Positions 1-5,722 of a stretch of DNA of 8,026 nt are shown here, piece by piece (position 1 is the stretch's first letter; the number at the start of each line of letters is the position of its first letter). The notes under the pieces are model-generated. The model searched no databases. It was given only the letters and a program-made list of their open reading frames with translations, and was not told the DNA's origin. The stretch lies in contig JACNLR010000200.1 of NCBI GenBank assembly GCA_014381385.1, positions 1 to 8,026 on the forward strand. The letters are read 5' to 3'. A program made the translations under genes and the position numbers. The DNA comes from Planctomycetota bacterium (GTDB lineage: Bacteria > Planctomycetota > Phycisphaerae > Phycisphaerales > SM1A02).

Positions 1-1
1 C

Positions 2-18
2 GGTGGACGTTATCCACC
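2..18. other. Short inverted repeat at window edge
   Basis: GGTGGA (2-7) and TCCACC (13-18) form a perfect 6-bp inverted repeat with a 5-base spacer. No T-run follows on either strand, so it is not a convincing terminator. It may belong to a gene or regulatory region beyond the left edge. The right arm includes a DnaA-box-like TTATCCACC, but it is alone. The rest of 1-121 shows no other gene I can support. Confidence 0.3.
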
Positions 19-109
19 ACCGTTTCCTACCGTGTCCGGACTTTCCTCGCGTCTCGAACGAATCGAAACCCGCGACCGTCTGTCCACTCGCATATTGTAC
101 GCCATGGAG

Positions 110-115
110 TACACT
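110..115 (+). promoter_or_regulatory. Candidate -10 box (TACACT) for a leaderless start
   Basis: TACACT lies exactly six bases before the ATG at 122, the distance at which a sigma-70-type -10 box would start transcription at the A of the ATG. The same hexamer at the same distance precedes the DUF418 gene. No good -35 box is visible and no Shine-Dalgarno site precedes this ATG. Inference from position and motif only. Confidence 0.35.
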
Positions 116-121
116 GCGTGC

Positions 122-988
122 ATGGTAGAGAAGAAACCAAATCTCGTTGCATGGATAGCGCAGAGCCAAGTACAACTCGTAAAAGACGTTGCAAAAGCTG
201 CAAACGTAAAACTTATCGCCATCGGCACTACTAATCAAAGCGAGTTACCTGCACTTGGGAAAAAGTTAAACGTCAAAACTTGCAGTGATATTCGCTCACT
301 TGCAACCAACTACGACGATGCTATTTTATGGATAGCAGAACCAGAAGCATTCAATGTTTCTCTCTGTGAACTCCTACGCCACCGGACGAATCAAACTATC
401 ACTACTACGCCCCTTTCTGGTGGCATGGATGAACTCGTCGATGAATCGGGTAAACCCCCTGCTGCTAAATTCATCCCATTGATGCGCCGTAGCTCTAGTT
501 TCGGTGAAGCGCAAGATGACATCGAACAATTTGGTCCACCTGTTTCCGCACACTGCACGATGACATGCTCCTTGATTGAAGGCACACTTTGGTCTCGACT
601 TTTTGATGCGATGGATTGTATTAATGGACTTTTTGGGACACCTGAAATCGTACAAGCATTTTTACATAGCAATCGTGTGCCCGATGAACCTAGCGACTTG
701 CGAGGGCACATGAGCGTAAACTTGCAATTCCAAAACCAACGAGTCGCAACCATGTTACTCAGCGATCACGCTTCTTGGAAACGTGAAATGCTCCTTATAG
801 GCGAGGACCACTCAATCATTATGAACGATGGCGATGCAACGCCCGCGCAACTCATCGCCCAAAGCATGTATTCAACACACCCCACAACTGCTGACGCACC
901 TCGTGTACTTGCGCTCTGCGAAGCTGCTCGACTAAGTTGTTTGACTGGAACCTGCGAACAACCCTCCCGTGTCCTTGAAATGTTTTAA
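122..988 (+). CDS. Gfo/Idh/MocA-like oxidoreductase-family protein, probably degenerate
   Basis: This 288-residue soluble protein has the layout of a Gfo/Idh/MocA oxidoreductase. An N-terminal alpha/beta Rossmann-like part (strand LVAWIA near 8-13, strand LIAIGT near 31-36, then LPALGKKLNV and DDAILWIAEP near 65-74) is followed by a beta-rich half. The C-terminal helix (RVLALCEAARLSCLTG, about 261-276) resembles the family's closing 'EA...S...G' segment. The glycine-rich dinucleotide loop is replaced by AQSQ and the usual EKP motif by TTPLSG, so dinucleotide binding or catalysis is doubtful. Family members normally reduce or oxidise sugars and related alcohols with NAD(P). I chose ATG 122 because the family-like strand begins just after it and TACACT lies six bases upstream. 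ATG 104 and GTG 32 are in-frame alternatives, but the extra residues do not look like the family. It converges on the unknown gene at 1009. The family call is a fold-level reading and is not certain. Confidence 0.5.
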   Translation: MVEKKPNLVAWIAQSQVQLVKDVAKAANVKLIAIGTTNQSELPALGKKLNVKTCSDIRSLATNYDDAILWIAEPEAFNVSLCELLRHRTNQTITTTPLSGGMDELVDESGKPPAAKFIPLMRRSSSFGEAQDDIEQFGPPVSAHCTMTCSLIEGTLWSRLFDAMDCINGLFGTPEIVQAFLHSNRVPDEPSDLRGHMSVNLQFQNQRVATMLLSDHASWKREMLLIGEDHSIIMNDGDATPAQLIAQSMYSTHPTTADAPRVLALCEAARLSCLTGTCEQPSRVLEMF

Positions 989-1006
989 ACAACCCCGCGG
1001 GTCGTT
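988..1006. terminator. Possible bidirectional terminator between convergent genes
   Basis: A hairpin pairs AACAACCC (988-995) with GGGTCGTT (999-1006) around a CGC triloop, with one A-C mismatch. It occupies almost the whole 20-base gap between the convergent stop codons at 986-988 and 1009-1011. The flanks are only moderately A/T-rich, so termination strength is uncertain. Confidence 0.4.
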
Positions 1007-1008
1007 CA

Positions 1009-1746
1009 TTAAATGCCAATCGCTTGGTGGAGCGGAACAACGATGTCTGGCACAACGCGATGTTCCGCGATGTGTTCAATGTGCCCAGCAAGCCTTCCAA
1101 ATGTAGTTTTCAACTCTTCAAGTGCTTGGATCGGTCCATTTTTACGAATAGTCAAAAACACGCTAATTGGCTCATCTTGAAAAACTTGCGTTGCTGCCTC
1201 GGCAGCTGAAGTTCGTGTTTTCACTTCAACAAATGCCTGCAAATCACACGCTTCGTTCAATGCAAATCCAATCCGAGGTTGTACATCAAGTAACGGCTCC
1301 ATTGATTCATCCGCCAAAGAAGCAAGTGGTGTATTGGCAAGTAACGTTTGCAACACGACATTGTTCCGGTTTTCTCTTGCAGAAAGGTCAAACCCGTATA
1401 CAAGTTCAATATATTCAACGTGCAATGGCGTCAATGAAAGATAGTACGGTGAGAGTTCAAGCACCAATCGGTGTAAGTTGTACGCATCTTCGATGTGGTT
1501 TGGGTTGACCATTCCAGATGCTATCGCTCTTGGCCTAAGCCCTACCCACTGGTAACGACCGTCTATCTCTGCTGTTTCAAGAGCAACCTCACCTTCAAAT
1601 CGTCGAATGCGCTCAAACTCAGGAATTTCTCTTCGAATTCGTTCAAACATATCCGATGCCGATTCTTCAACCTTGGGCAATTCAAGGCTTAACGAAATTT
1701 TCTGATTGACGTAGAAGTCGCTACAAAGTGTGCTAAAGGACTGCAT
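1009..1746 (-). CDS. Conserved-looking hypothetical protein, 245 aa
   Basis: I do not recognise a named family. The product is a soluble acidic alpha/beta protein with no signal peptide or membrane segment. Visible parts are a strand-helix opening (YVNQKISLSLELPKVEESA, 12-30), a charged helix (about 31-50), a central aromatic segment (LHRLVLELSPYYLSLTPLHV, 91-110) then EYIELVYGFDLSAREN (111-126), and a late strand pair (DLQAFVEVKTRTS, 168-180; ISVFLTIRKNG, 194-204). The general shape recalls TIGR04255-type proteins, but I cannot establish that. ATG 1746 is preferred over 1821: the longer form would overlap the DUF418 gene by 52 bases, whereas 1746 leaves a 23-base gap and has TATTAT six bases upstream. 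It is the last gene of the sucC-DUF418 run, so it may be cotranscribed with them. Codon use matches its neighbours and nothing suggests decay. Confidence 0.75.
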   Translation of the reverse strand: MQSFSTLCSDFYVNQKISLSLELPKVEESASDMFERIRREIPEFERIRRFEGEVALETAEIDGRYQWVGLRPRAIASGMVNPNHIEDAYNLHRLVLELSPYYLSLTPLHVEYIELVYGFDLSARENRNNVVLQTLLANTPLASLADESMEPLLDVQPRIGFALNEACDLQAFVEVKTRTSAAEAATQVFQDEPISVFLTIRKNGPIQALEELKTTFGRLAGHIEHIAEHRVVPDIVVPLHQAIGI

Positions 1747-1752
1747 GGGTGC

Positions 1753-1758
1753 ATAATA
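1753..1758 (-). promoter_or_regulatory. Candidate extended -10 box (TGCTATTAT) for the unknown gene
   Basis: Read on the minus strand, TATTAT lies six bases before the ATG at 1746 and is preceded by TGC, giving an extended -10 form. No matching -35 box is evident. The position predicts a transcript starting at or next to the start codon. It lies in the 23-base gap after the DUF418 stop, so it could be an internal operon promoter. Confidence 0.4.
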
Positions 1759-1769
1759 GCAGAGTGCGT

Positions 1770-2990
1770 TTATCGAACGAGGGGTTGCCACTTCATGTAG
1801 GTCGCAGATCGCCAAAGCCATTCGAAGGGACCGAATCGAAAATACTTAAGCCACAAGATGCTATATAGAATTTGGAAGACCCAAATCGTACCAACTACAT
1901 AGAGTAATTCCACTCTTTCTAGTTGGTTGTACCAACCAAGGCCATGGCCATAAAACAACAACGTGCAAATAATCGTTTGCCCGAGATAGTTCGTCAGCGC
2001 CATTCTTCCCGTAGCAGCAAGTGCTTTTCTTGCACATGTAAGCCATCCAAGTTTGCAAACAAGCATCACCAAGCAAATCCAGACGAACGCAACAAAGACA
2101 CCACCAACGCTATTCCAATTTCCATCAAGAAACCGTATAAGCGCGGGATCCCAATTGTGTTGCTGTTTGTACCACACACCGATGGCAATTAAAGGAAACC
2201 CAATGAATGCAGAAACCAGAAGCGTCGAGGAATAAAAAAGGGTGGACCTTGAAGCCGAAAGTACTTTCCACTTGTACGCAGCCATCCCCACCATCATCAA
2301 ACCAATGCAGTGCCAAAACAAATAGATTGGGAAAATTATGAATTGCAACATCACCGCAATAGTTGCGCGATGAGGCAATTGCCCAAGCCAAGAACCCGTA
2401 TAGGCAACAATTTCGCCCTGCATTTCTGGAGAAGCAAGCGATGCTGAGTTTTGCATCCGTAGCACTTCTTCCTCTGGCCAGAACTGTATTGTCCAGTACA
2501 TTAACAACATAAATCCAACCGGCACAGCAAACATGGCTACAAAACCAACAGTAAACAACACCGATGGTTTCCAATTCCGCATCGTTGCGACAAGCATTCC
2601 GCACAATGCATAGGTAACAAGAATATCACCGAACCACAACAAATACGCGTGTAACATGCCAATAACAAAGAGCCAACCCATTCGACTTGTTTGTAATTTC
2701 CACGCATTTTTCCCTTTTGCTTGCGCACGATTCATAAAAATACAAACACCTGCGCCGAACAAAATGGAGAAAATAGACATGAACTTAGTATCAGCAATGA
2801 AGTGCAAAATGAGCCACGTGTACCAATCTGCACCTGAAAAGTCGCCGTACACTGCTGGTGATTCGTATGCAGATGTCACCATCGAAAAGGAGACAATGTT
2901 CATCAGCAAAATACCAAGCACTGCAACACCCCTAAGCACATCGATAGAAACGATACGGTCCTTACCAAGTATTGCTTGCGAGCTTTGCAT
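1770..2990 (-). CDS. DUF418 (YeiB-type) multipass membrane protein
   Basis: This 406-residue integral membrane protein belongs to the DUF418/YeiB family, whose biochemical function is not established (transport or acyl transfer has been proposed for related folds). Family signatures are the opening RIVSIDVLRGVAVLGILLMN (12-31), the FIADTKFMSIFSILFGAGV segment (64-82), and the C-terminal DUF418 signature GRMALTNYLGQTIICTLLFY (328-347). About ten hydrophobic stretches can be counted, near 18-38, 56-85, 104-140, 146-168, 212-238, 251-273, 296-315, 334-351 and 362-382. Length is close to E. coli YeiB (about 385). An in-frame start at 3131 exists, but its extra 47 residues would overlap the end of sucC and are not membrane-like. 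ATG 2990, directly before the conserved R-x-x-S-x-D-V-L-R-G block, is the natural start. There is no Shine-Dalgarno site; TACACT lies six bases upstream. It begins 16 bases after sucC and probably shares its transcript at least in part. Confidence 0.9.
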   Translation of the reverse strand: MQSSQAILGKDRIVSIDVLRGVAVLGILLMNIVSFSMVTSAYESPAVYGDFSGADWYTWLILHFIADTKFMSIFSILFGAGVCIFMNRAQAKGKNAWKLQTSRMGWLFVIGMLHAYLLWFGDILVTYALCGMLVATMRNWKPSVLFTVGFVAMFAVPVGFMLLMYWTIQFWPEEEVLRMQNSASLASPEMQGEIVAYTGSWLGQLPHRATIAVMLQFIIFPIYLFWHCIGLMMVGMAAYKWKVLSASRSTLFYSSTLLVSAFIGFPLIAIGVWYKQQHNWDPALIRFLDGNWNSVGGVFVAFVWICLVMLVCKLGWLTCARKALAATGRMALTNYLGQTIICTLLFYGHGLGWYNQLERVELLYVVGTIWVFQILYSILWLKYFRFGPFEWLWRSATYMKWQPLVR

Positions 2991-2996
2991 TTGTAT

Positions 2997-3002
2997 AGTG
3001 TA
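2997..3002 (-). promoter_or_regulatory. Candidate -10 box (TACACT) for the DUF418 gene
   Basis: On the minus strand TACACT lies six bases before the ATG at 2990, within the 16-base gap after the sucC stop. It is identical in sequence and spacing to the box before the oxidoreductase-like gene. No -35 box was identified. It could allow expression independent of sucC. Confidence 0.35.
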
Positions 3003-3006
3003 GGTA

Positions 3007-4215
3007 TTACGCGCAGGTTGTAGCAACAGCATCTGCAACTTTCGCTGCAGCATCTTCCAAATCTGTTGCGGTTTGCATCGTTGGCAATTCTTGTTGTGCT
3101 GCTTCAAGTATTTCTCGAGCTGCATCAACATTCGTGCCTTCTAGGCGTACAACTAGTGGTACAGTAAAACTCACTTCTTTTGCCGCCGCAACAATTGCTT
3201 CTGCAATAACGTCGCATCGCATGATGCCACCGAATATATTTACAAGTACACCTTCAACTTTAGTATCAGATAAAATTATTTTGAATGCTTCGGTAACTGT
3301 TTCAAGTGTTGCCGCTCCACCAACATCGAGAAAGTTCGCAGGACTGCCTCCATGCATTTTTATGATGTCCATTGTCGCCATTGCAAGACCAGCGCCATTG
3401 ACCAAACAGCCAATATTCCCGTCGAGTGCAATAAAGTTTAGGTCGAACTTTGCCGCTTCTAGTTCAACAGCGTTTTCCTCTGACGGGTCAAACATTTCTT
3501 GTAGGTTGTTGTGACGGAATAGCGCGTTATCATCAAAGTCAAATTTTGCATCGATAGCAATCACCTGACCGTCTGGAAATGTATCGCAACTTGGAGTGAC
3601 AATGAGTGGATTGATTTCAGCAAGCGATGCGTCGGTTTCTTCAACCAGTGTAGACATTTTGAGCATAATGTTCGTCGCTTGCCCAACCTGCTTACCAGTA
3701 AAGCCAACCCTGAATGCCATTTCACGTGCTTGGTATGGTTGCAAGCCAGCAAGCGGATCGATACGAACCGTCTTAATTGCGTCGGGTGTTTCATGCGCAA
3801 CTGTTTCAATATCAACGCCGCCCTCGCTAGATGCGATAAGCGCATTTGCACCACTGGTTCTGTCGGTTGTAATTGCAAGATAATATTCACTGGCAATATC
3901 AACGCCATCAGCGATAAGTACTTTCGTTACGTCTAGTCCCTCTGGTCCTGTTTGAACAGAAACCATTTTATTTCCGAACATAAAAGACGCTGCTTCGTTG
4001 ACTTCCTCTTGCGTTTTGCAGAGTTTTACAAAGCCAGCCTTGCCCCTGCCACCTGCGTGGACTTGGGCTTTGACAACAAGGAGGGTTGCCCCGGAATCAA
4101 AAAGGCTCTTTGCGGCATCGTTTGCAGCTTCGACAGTTGATACCATCGTGCCAGAAGGAACTGGAATTCCCGCATCCGCGAGAAGTTGACGAGCTTGGTA
4201 TTCGTGAATTTTCAT
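3007..4215 (-). CDS. sucC: Succinyl-CoA synthetase (ADP-forming) subunit beta
   Basis: This is the beta subunit of succinyl-CoA synthetase, the TCA-cycle enzyme that converts succinyl-CoA to succinate with phosphorylation of ADP or GDP. It acts in the cytoplasm with the alpha subunit SucD. The 402 residues (E. coli SucC has 388) show the ATP-grasp layout: MKIHEYQARQLL at the N-terminus, the nucleotide-binding VVKAQVHAGGRGKAG (47-61), the metal-binding AEINPLIV (199-206) with IDAKFDFDDNA (221-231), and the CoA-ligase half with ALDGNIGCLVNGAGLAMATM (263-282), GGSPANFLDVGG (289-300), NIFGGIMRCD (326-335) and LEGTNV (358-363). All expected landmarks are present, so it should be active. The ATG at 4215 gives the standard MKIHEYQ start. 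No Shine-Dalgarno is visible, but a good promoter lies just upstream and implies a leader of only a few bases. The following gene is not sucD, which is unusual. Confidence 0.97.
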   Translation of the reverse strand: MKIHEYQARQLLADAGIPVPSGTMVSTVEAANDAAKSLFDSGATLLVVKAQVHAGGRGKAGFVKLCKTQEEVNEAASFMFGNKMVSVQTGPEGLDVTKVLIADGVDIASEYYLAITTDRTSGANALIASSEGGVDIETVAHETPDAIKTVRIDPLAGLQPYQAREMAFRVGFTGKQVGQATNIMLKMSTLVEETDASLAEINPLIVTPSCDTFPDGQVIAIDAKFDFDDNALFRHNNLQEMFDPSEENAVELEAAKFDLNFIALDGNIGCLVNGAGLAMATMDIIKMHGGSPANFLDVGGAATLETVTEAFKIILSDTKVEGVLVNIFGGIMRCDVIAEAIVAAAKEVSFTVPLVVRLEGTNVDAAREILEAAQQELPTMQTATDLEDAAAKVADAVATTCA

Positions 4216-4225
4216 AGAATCGACA

Positions 4226-4255
4226 ATTATACAACAACGAAAGGAGACTTGTCAT
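4226..4255 (-). promoter_or_regulatory. sucC promoter
   Basis: On the minus strand a perfect TATAAT (-10, complement of 4226-4231) is preceded by ATGACA (-35, complement of 4250-4255; five of six match TTGACA) with an 18-base spacer. The -10 ends ten bases before the sucC ATG, so the leader would be about three or four bases. The -35 overlaps the ATG of the divergent gene at 4254, and that gene's Shine-Dalgarno site lies in the spacer. Confidence 0.65.
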
Positions 4256-4796
4256 GCCTGTAACCCCTTCATCGATGGTCCCAATTGGAACCCAAATGCC
4301 TCCATTTTCGCTTGCAACAGAGAGCGGCGCTCCTTGGTCACCGCAAGATAATTCTGCTGGAACGCTCGTTGTTTTTATGTGTAATCACTGCCCATTTGTA
4401 GTGCATATTGCTTCAACGCTTGTACAAATACACGCGCTTTGCGAAGCGAATTCCATCTCAATGGTTGGGATTAATTCGAACAATATCCAAACACATCCCG
4501 ACGACGCACCAGACAAAATGATTTTGTGTGCGCAAGAGTATGGCTGGAATTTTCCATACCTCTTCGATGAAACGCAAAAAACTGCCAAAGCATTCGCTGC
4601 AACCTGCACGCCAGACACGTTTTTGTATGGCAGCGATGGAAAATTGTTTTACCGAGGTCAATTCGACGATTCAAGACCAAATCAAGGTATTTCCGATGGT
4701 AGAGACCTTCAAAATGCGATTCATGCGTTGGTTTCGGGTGACCCGCCGCCAGAAGATCAACAACCCTCCATTGGCTGTAATATTAAGTGGAGATAA
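4254..4796 (+). CDS. Thioredoxin-fold peroxiredoxin-like protein (PRX_like1 type)
   Basis: A 180-residue thioredoxin-superfamily protein of the AhpC/TSA-related PRX-like group, probably a cytoplasmic thiol oxidoreductase or peroxidase-like protein whose substrate is unknown. Evidence: the opening IGTQMPPFSL (11-20), the active-site segment VVFMCNHCPFV (39-49) with a CxxC pair at Cys43 and Cys46, the IGINSN-like VGINSN (71-76), YLFDETQKTAKAF (102-114), the cis-Pro region ATCTPDTFLY (116-125) with Cys118, YRGQFDDSRP (133-142), and the C-terminal QPSIGCNIKW (170-179) with Cys175. This set of motifs is characteristic of the group. There is no signal peptide. ATG 4254 has a good Shine-Dalgarno (AGGAG, 4242-4246) seven bases upstream. 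It is divergent from sucC and probably a single-gene unit, because the next gene is over 300 bases away. Confidence 0.9.
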   Translation: MPVTPSSMVPIGTQMPPFSLATESGAPWSPQDNSAGTLVVFMCNHCPFVVHIASTLVQIHALCEANSISMVGINSNNIQTHPDDAPDKMILCAQEYGWNFPYLFDETQKTAKAFAATCTPDTFLYGSDGKLFYRGQFDDSRPNQGISDGRDLQNAIHALVSGDPPPEDQQPSIGCNIKWR

Positions 4797-4872
4797 ATAA
4801 AACGAAAAAAATGTGAATTTCACCACTAAGCCGAGAATATTGATGCATACTATGAACATACAACTTTTGGAC

Positions 4873-4975
4873 TCCCAGACTGGGACGATTCCTACACCAT
4901 GCCCCATAGGGTAATACGGGCTCAGATGAAGCACCGTTTCGGGGGACATACGAGAGGAGCCGTCCCAGTCTTCTT
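4873..4975 (+). ncRNA. Candidate rod-shaped small RNA or attenuator leader
   Basis: An 11-bp perfect stem pairs AGACTGGGACG (4877-4887) with CGTCCCAGTCT (4961-4971), followed at once by a T-rich tail (TCTTTTT), as in an intrinsic terminator. Between the arms, further pairing continues the rod: TCCT (4890-4893) with AGGA (4955-4958), ATGCCCC (4899-4905) with GGGGACAT (4942-4949, one bulged A), and ACGGGCT (4916-4922) with AGCaCCGT (4930-4937), ending in a loop CAGATGA. An upstream TCCC (4873-4876) can pair with GGGA of the left arm and would break the closing stem, giving two exclusive folds. Orientation is plus because only that side has the T-run. It does not match any riboswitch consensus I could recall. 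A signal-recognition-particle RNA was considered for its length and rod shape, but there is no GNRA apical loop. The next gene begins 143 bases downstream. Confidence 0.5.
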
Positions 4976-5104
4976 TTTACACAAAAATATCCGCAAAATC
5001 AATACAAACAGCGTATGATGATAAATAGATGAAACAAACGAATTGTTTGAGACGTTGTACTCATGTCTTTTTTCAGAAGCGTCGAAAACTTCAATGGCAC
5101 TATT

Positions 5105-5110
5105 AGGAGG
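5105..5110 (+). promoter_or_regulatory. Shine-Dalgarno site fixing the lipoprotein start
   Basis: A full AGGAGG lies seven bases before ATG 5118. It decides the start of the first glycine-zipper lipoprotein against the longer in-frame reading from TTG 5043. Confidence 0.85.
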
Positions 5111-5117
5111 TTCACCA

Positions 5118-5486
5118 ATGAACAAAACACTACTTGGAATCACAATCGTAACAATCTCAGCAACAGCAATGCTTGGATGCAGCAACACCGAACAAGGTGC
5201 CGGATGGGGCGCTGGAATTGGAGCACTCGCAGGACAAGCTATTGGTGGTGACACAGAAGGCACATTAATCGGTGCTGGAATTGGAGCACTCGTCGGCGGC
5301 GCAATCGGCAACGATCAAGATAAACAACAAAGAAATAGGCAACAACAACGTAGTGCGGATGGCACGACGATGCGCCGAACAACTATTCATGAAACACTTG
5401 ATGCCGATGGCAATGTCGTCAAAACTGGGACTACGACCACTACGTCAAGCCAAACATCAGGTGGCTACACCGGTCTAGAAGACTAA
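5118..5486 (+). CDS. Glycine-zipper lipoprotein (122 aa)
   Basis: A small envelope lipoprotein with a glycine-zipper 2TM-type domain (YMGG-like/17-kDa-antigen-like class). Residues 1-20 are a signal peptide (MNKTLLGITIVTISA then TAMLG) ending at Cys21, the probable lipidation site; the lipobox MLGC is slightly atypical. Residues 27-64 hold two glycine-zipper helices (GAGIGALAGQAIGG, 31-44; GAGIGALVGGAIGN, 52-65) joined by DTEGTLI. A Gln/Arg-rich linker follows (67-78), then a Thr/Ser-rich tail (82-122) with a DADGNV turn. Such zippers pack in or against membranes, and related proteins act in outer-membrane stability or stress; the precise role here is unknown. It heads a run of three small lipoprotein genes, ten bases before the next. 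The two zippers are encoded by an exact 19-base direct repeat, indicating internal duplication. Confidence 0.88.
   Translation: MNKTLLGITIVTISATAMLGCSNTEQGAGWGAGIGALAGQAIGGDTEGTLIGAGIGALVGGAIGNDQDKQQRNRQQQRSADGTTMRRTTIHETLDADGNVVKTGTTTTTSSQTSGGYTGLED
5211..5292 (+). repeat. 19-base direct repeat encoding the two glycine zippers
   Basis: GCTGGAATTGGAGCACTCG occurs exactly at 5211-5229 and 5274-5292, a 63-base (21-codon) period within the first lipoprotein gene. An 18-of-19 copy is at 5816-5834 in the third lipoprotein gene. The repeat marks both an intragenic duplication and the relationship between the two genes. Confidence 0.85.
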
Positions 5487-5496
5487 GCACACCCAA

Positions 5497-5697
5497 ATGA
5501 AAATCGTTTTACTCCTCATCGCTGCGTGCACCACTTTTGCATCGGTTTCTTGCTCTAAGACCAACAATAGTCTGAACCAACGCTCAAGCATGGACGCAAT
5601 CGCAGACGGCACATTCGCAACGGATAAAGCGATGCAAGAAGAGCGCCACGAGCAAGGAAATTACATAAAAGAACAAGAACAACGATACGAAGAATAA
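5497..5697 (+). CDS. Small Glu/Gln-rich lipoprotein (66 aa)
   Basis: I recognise no family. The N-terminus is a lipoprotein-type signal (MKIVLLLIAACTTFASVSC), with Cys19 the likely acylated residue; Cys11 (IAAC) also fits a lipobox, but the hydrophobic stretch before it would be very short. The mature part is about 47 residues, polar and charged, with a helical, Glu/Gln-rich end (MQEERHEQGNYIKEQEQR, 46-63). It lies between two related glycine-zipper lipoproteins, ten bases after the first stop and 25 before the third start. Its own ribosome site is weak, so translation may be coupled to the gene before it. Signal-like N-terminus and position support a real gene; function is unknown. Confidence 0.7.
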   Translation: MKIVLLLIAACTTFASVSCSKTNNSLNQRSSMDAIADGTFATDKAMQEERHEQGNYIKEQEQRYEE

Positions 5698-5722
5698 AAG
5701 TACGAATCAAAAAGGAAATCGC

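Larger units (their letters stand above)
4797..5117 (+). other. Gene-free region with RNA candidate and lipoprotein leader
   Basis: These 321 bases hold no convincing protein gene. An in-frame TTG at 5043 would extend the next lipoprotein, but it gives a non-signal-like N-terminus. Contents in order are an A-rich stretch and a small GTGA/TCAC palindrome (4813-4823), the rod-shaped RNA candidate (4873-4975), an A/T-rich segment, a small inverted repeat AAACAA-N5-TTGTTT (5032-5048) that could be an operator, and the AGGAGG site of the lipoprotein gene. I found no promoter with both -35 and -10 boxes; TATGAT at 5014-5019 is the best lone -10 candidate. Confidence 0.6.

Noticed and set aside
10..18. 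DnaA-box-like TTATCCACC, possible origin
   Set aside because: It is a single site with one mismatch to the consensus and there is no cluster, AT-rich unwinding region or dnaA/dnaN nearby.
32..121. Longer N-terminus of the oxidoreductase-like protein from GTG 32 or ATG 104
   Set aside because: The extra residues do not resemble the family, and ATG 122 has the TACACT box at the same six-base spacing seen at another gene. ATG 104 also has TATTGT five bases upstream, so it stays a weaker alternative.
1747..1821. Longer start (1821) for the unknown protein
   Set aside because: It would overlap the DUF418 coding end by 52 bases, and ATG 1746 gives a clean gap with a plausible -10 box.
2991..3131. 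Longer DUF418 reading starting within sucC
   Set aside because: The 47 extra residues overlap sucC in another frame and are not membrane-like, while the conserved family N-terminus begins just after ATG 2990.
3134..4189. Several plus-strand open frames opposite sucC and similar frames opposite the HEAT gene
   Set aside because: They are antisense shadows of strong coding genes, with Ser/Pro/Ala-biased or erratic composition and no start signals.
4813..4823. GTGA/TCAC palindrome after the redox gene as a terminator
   Set aside because: The stem is only four pairs and no T-run follows on the plus strand. The run of T on the minus strand serves no gene there.
5043..5117. N-terminal extension of the first lipoprotein from TTG 5043
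   Set aside because: It would bury the signal peptide 25 residues inside the protein, and AGGAGG marks ATG 5118.
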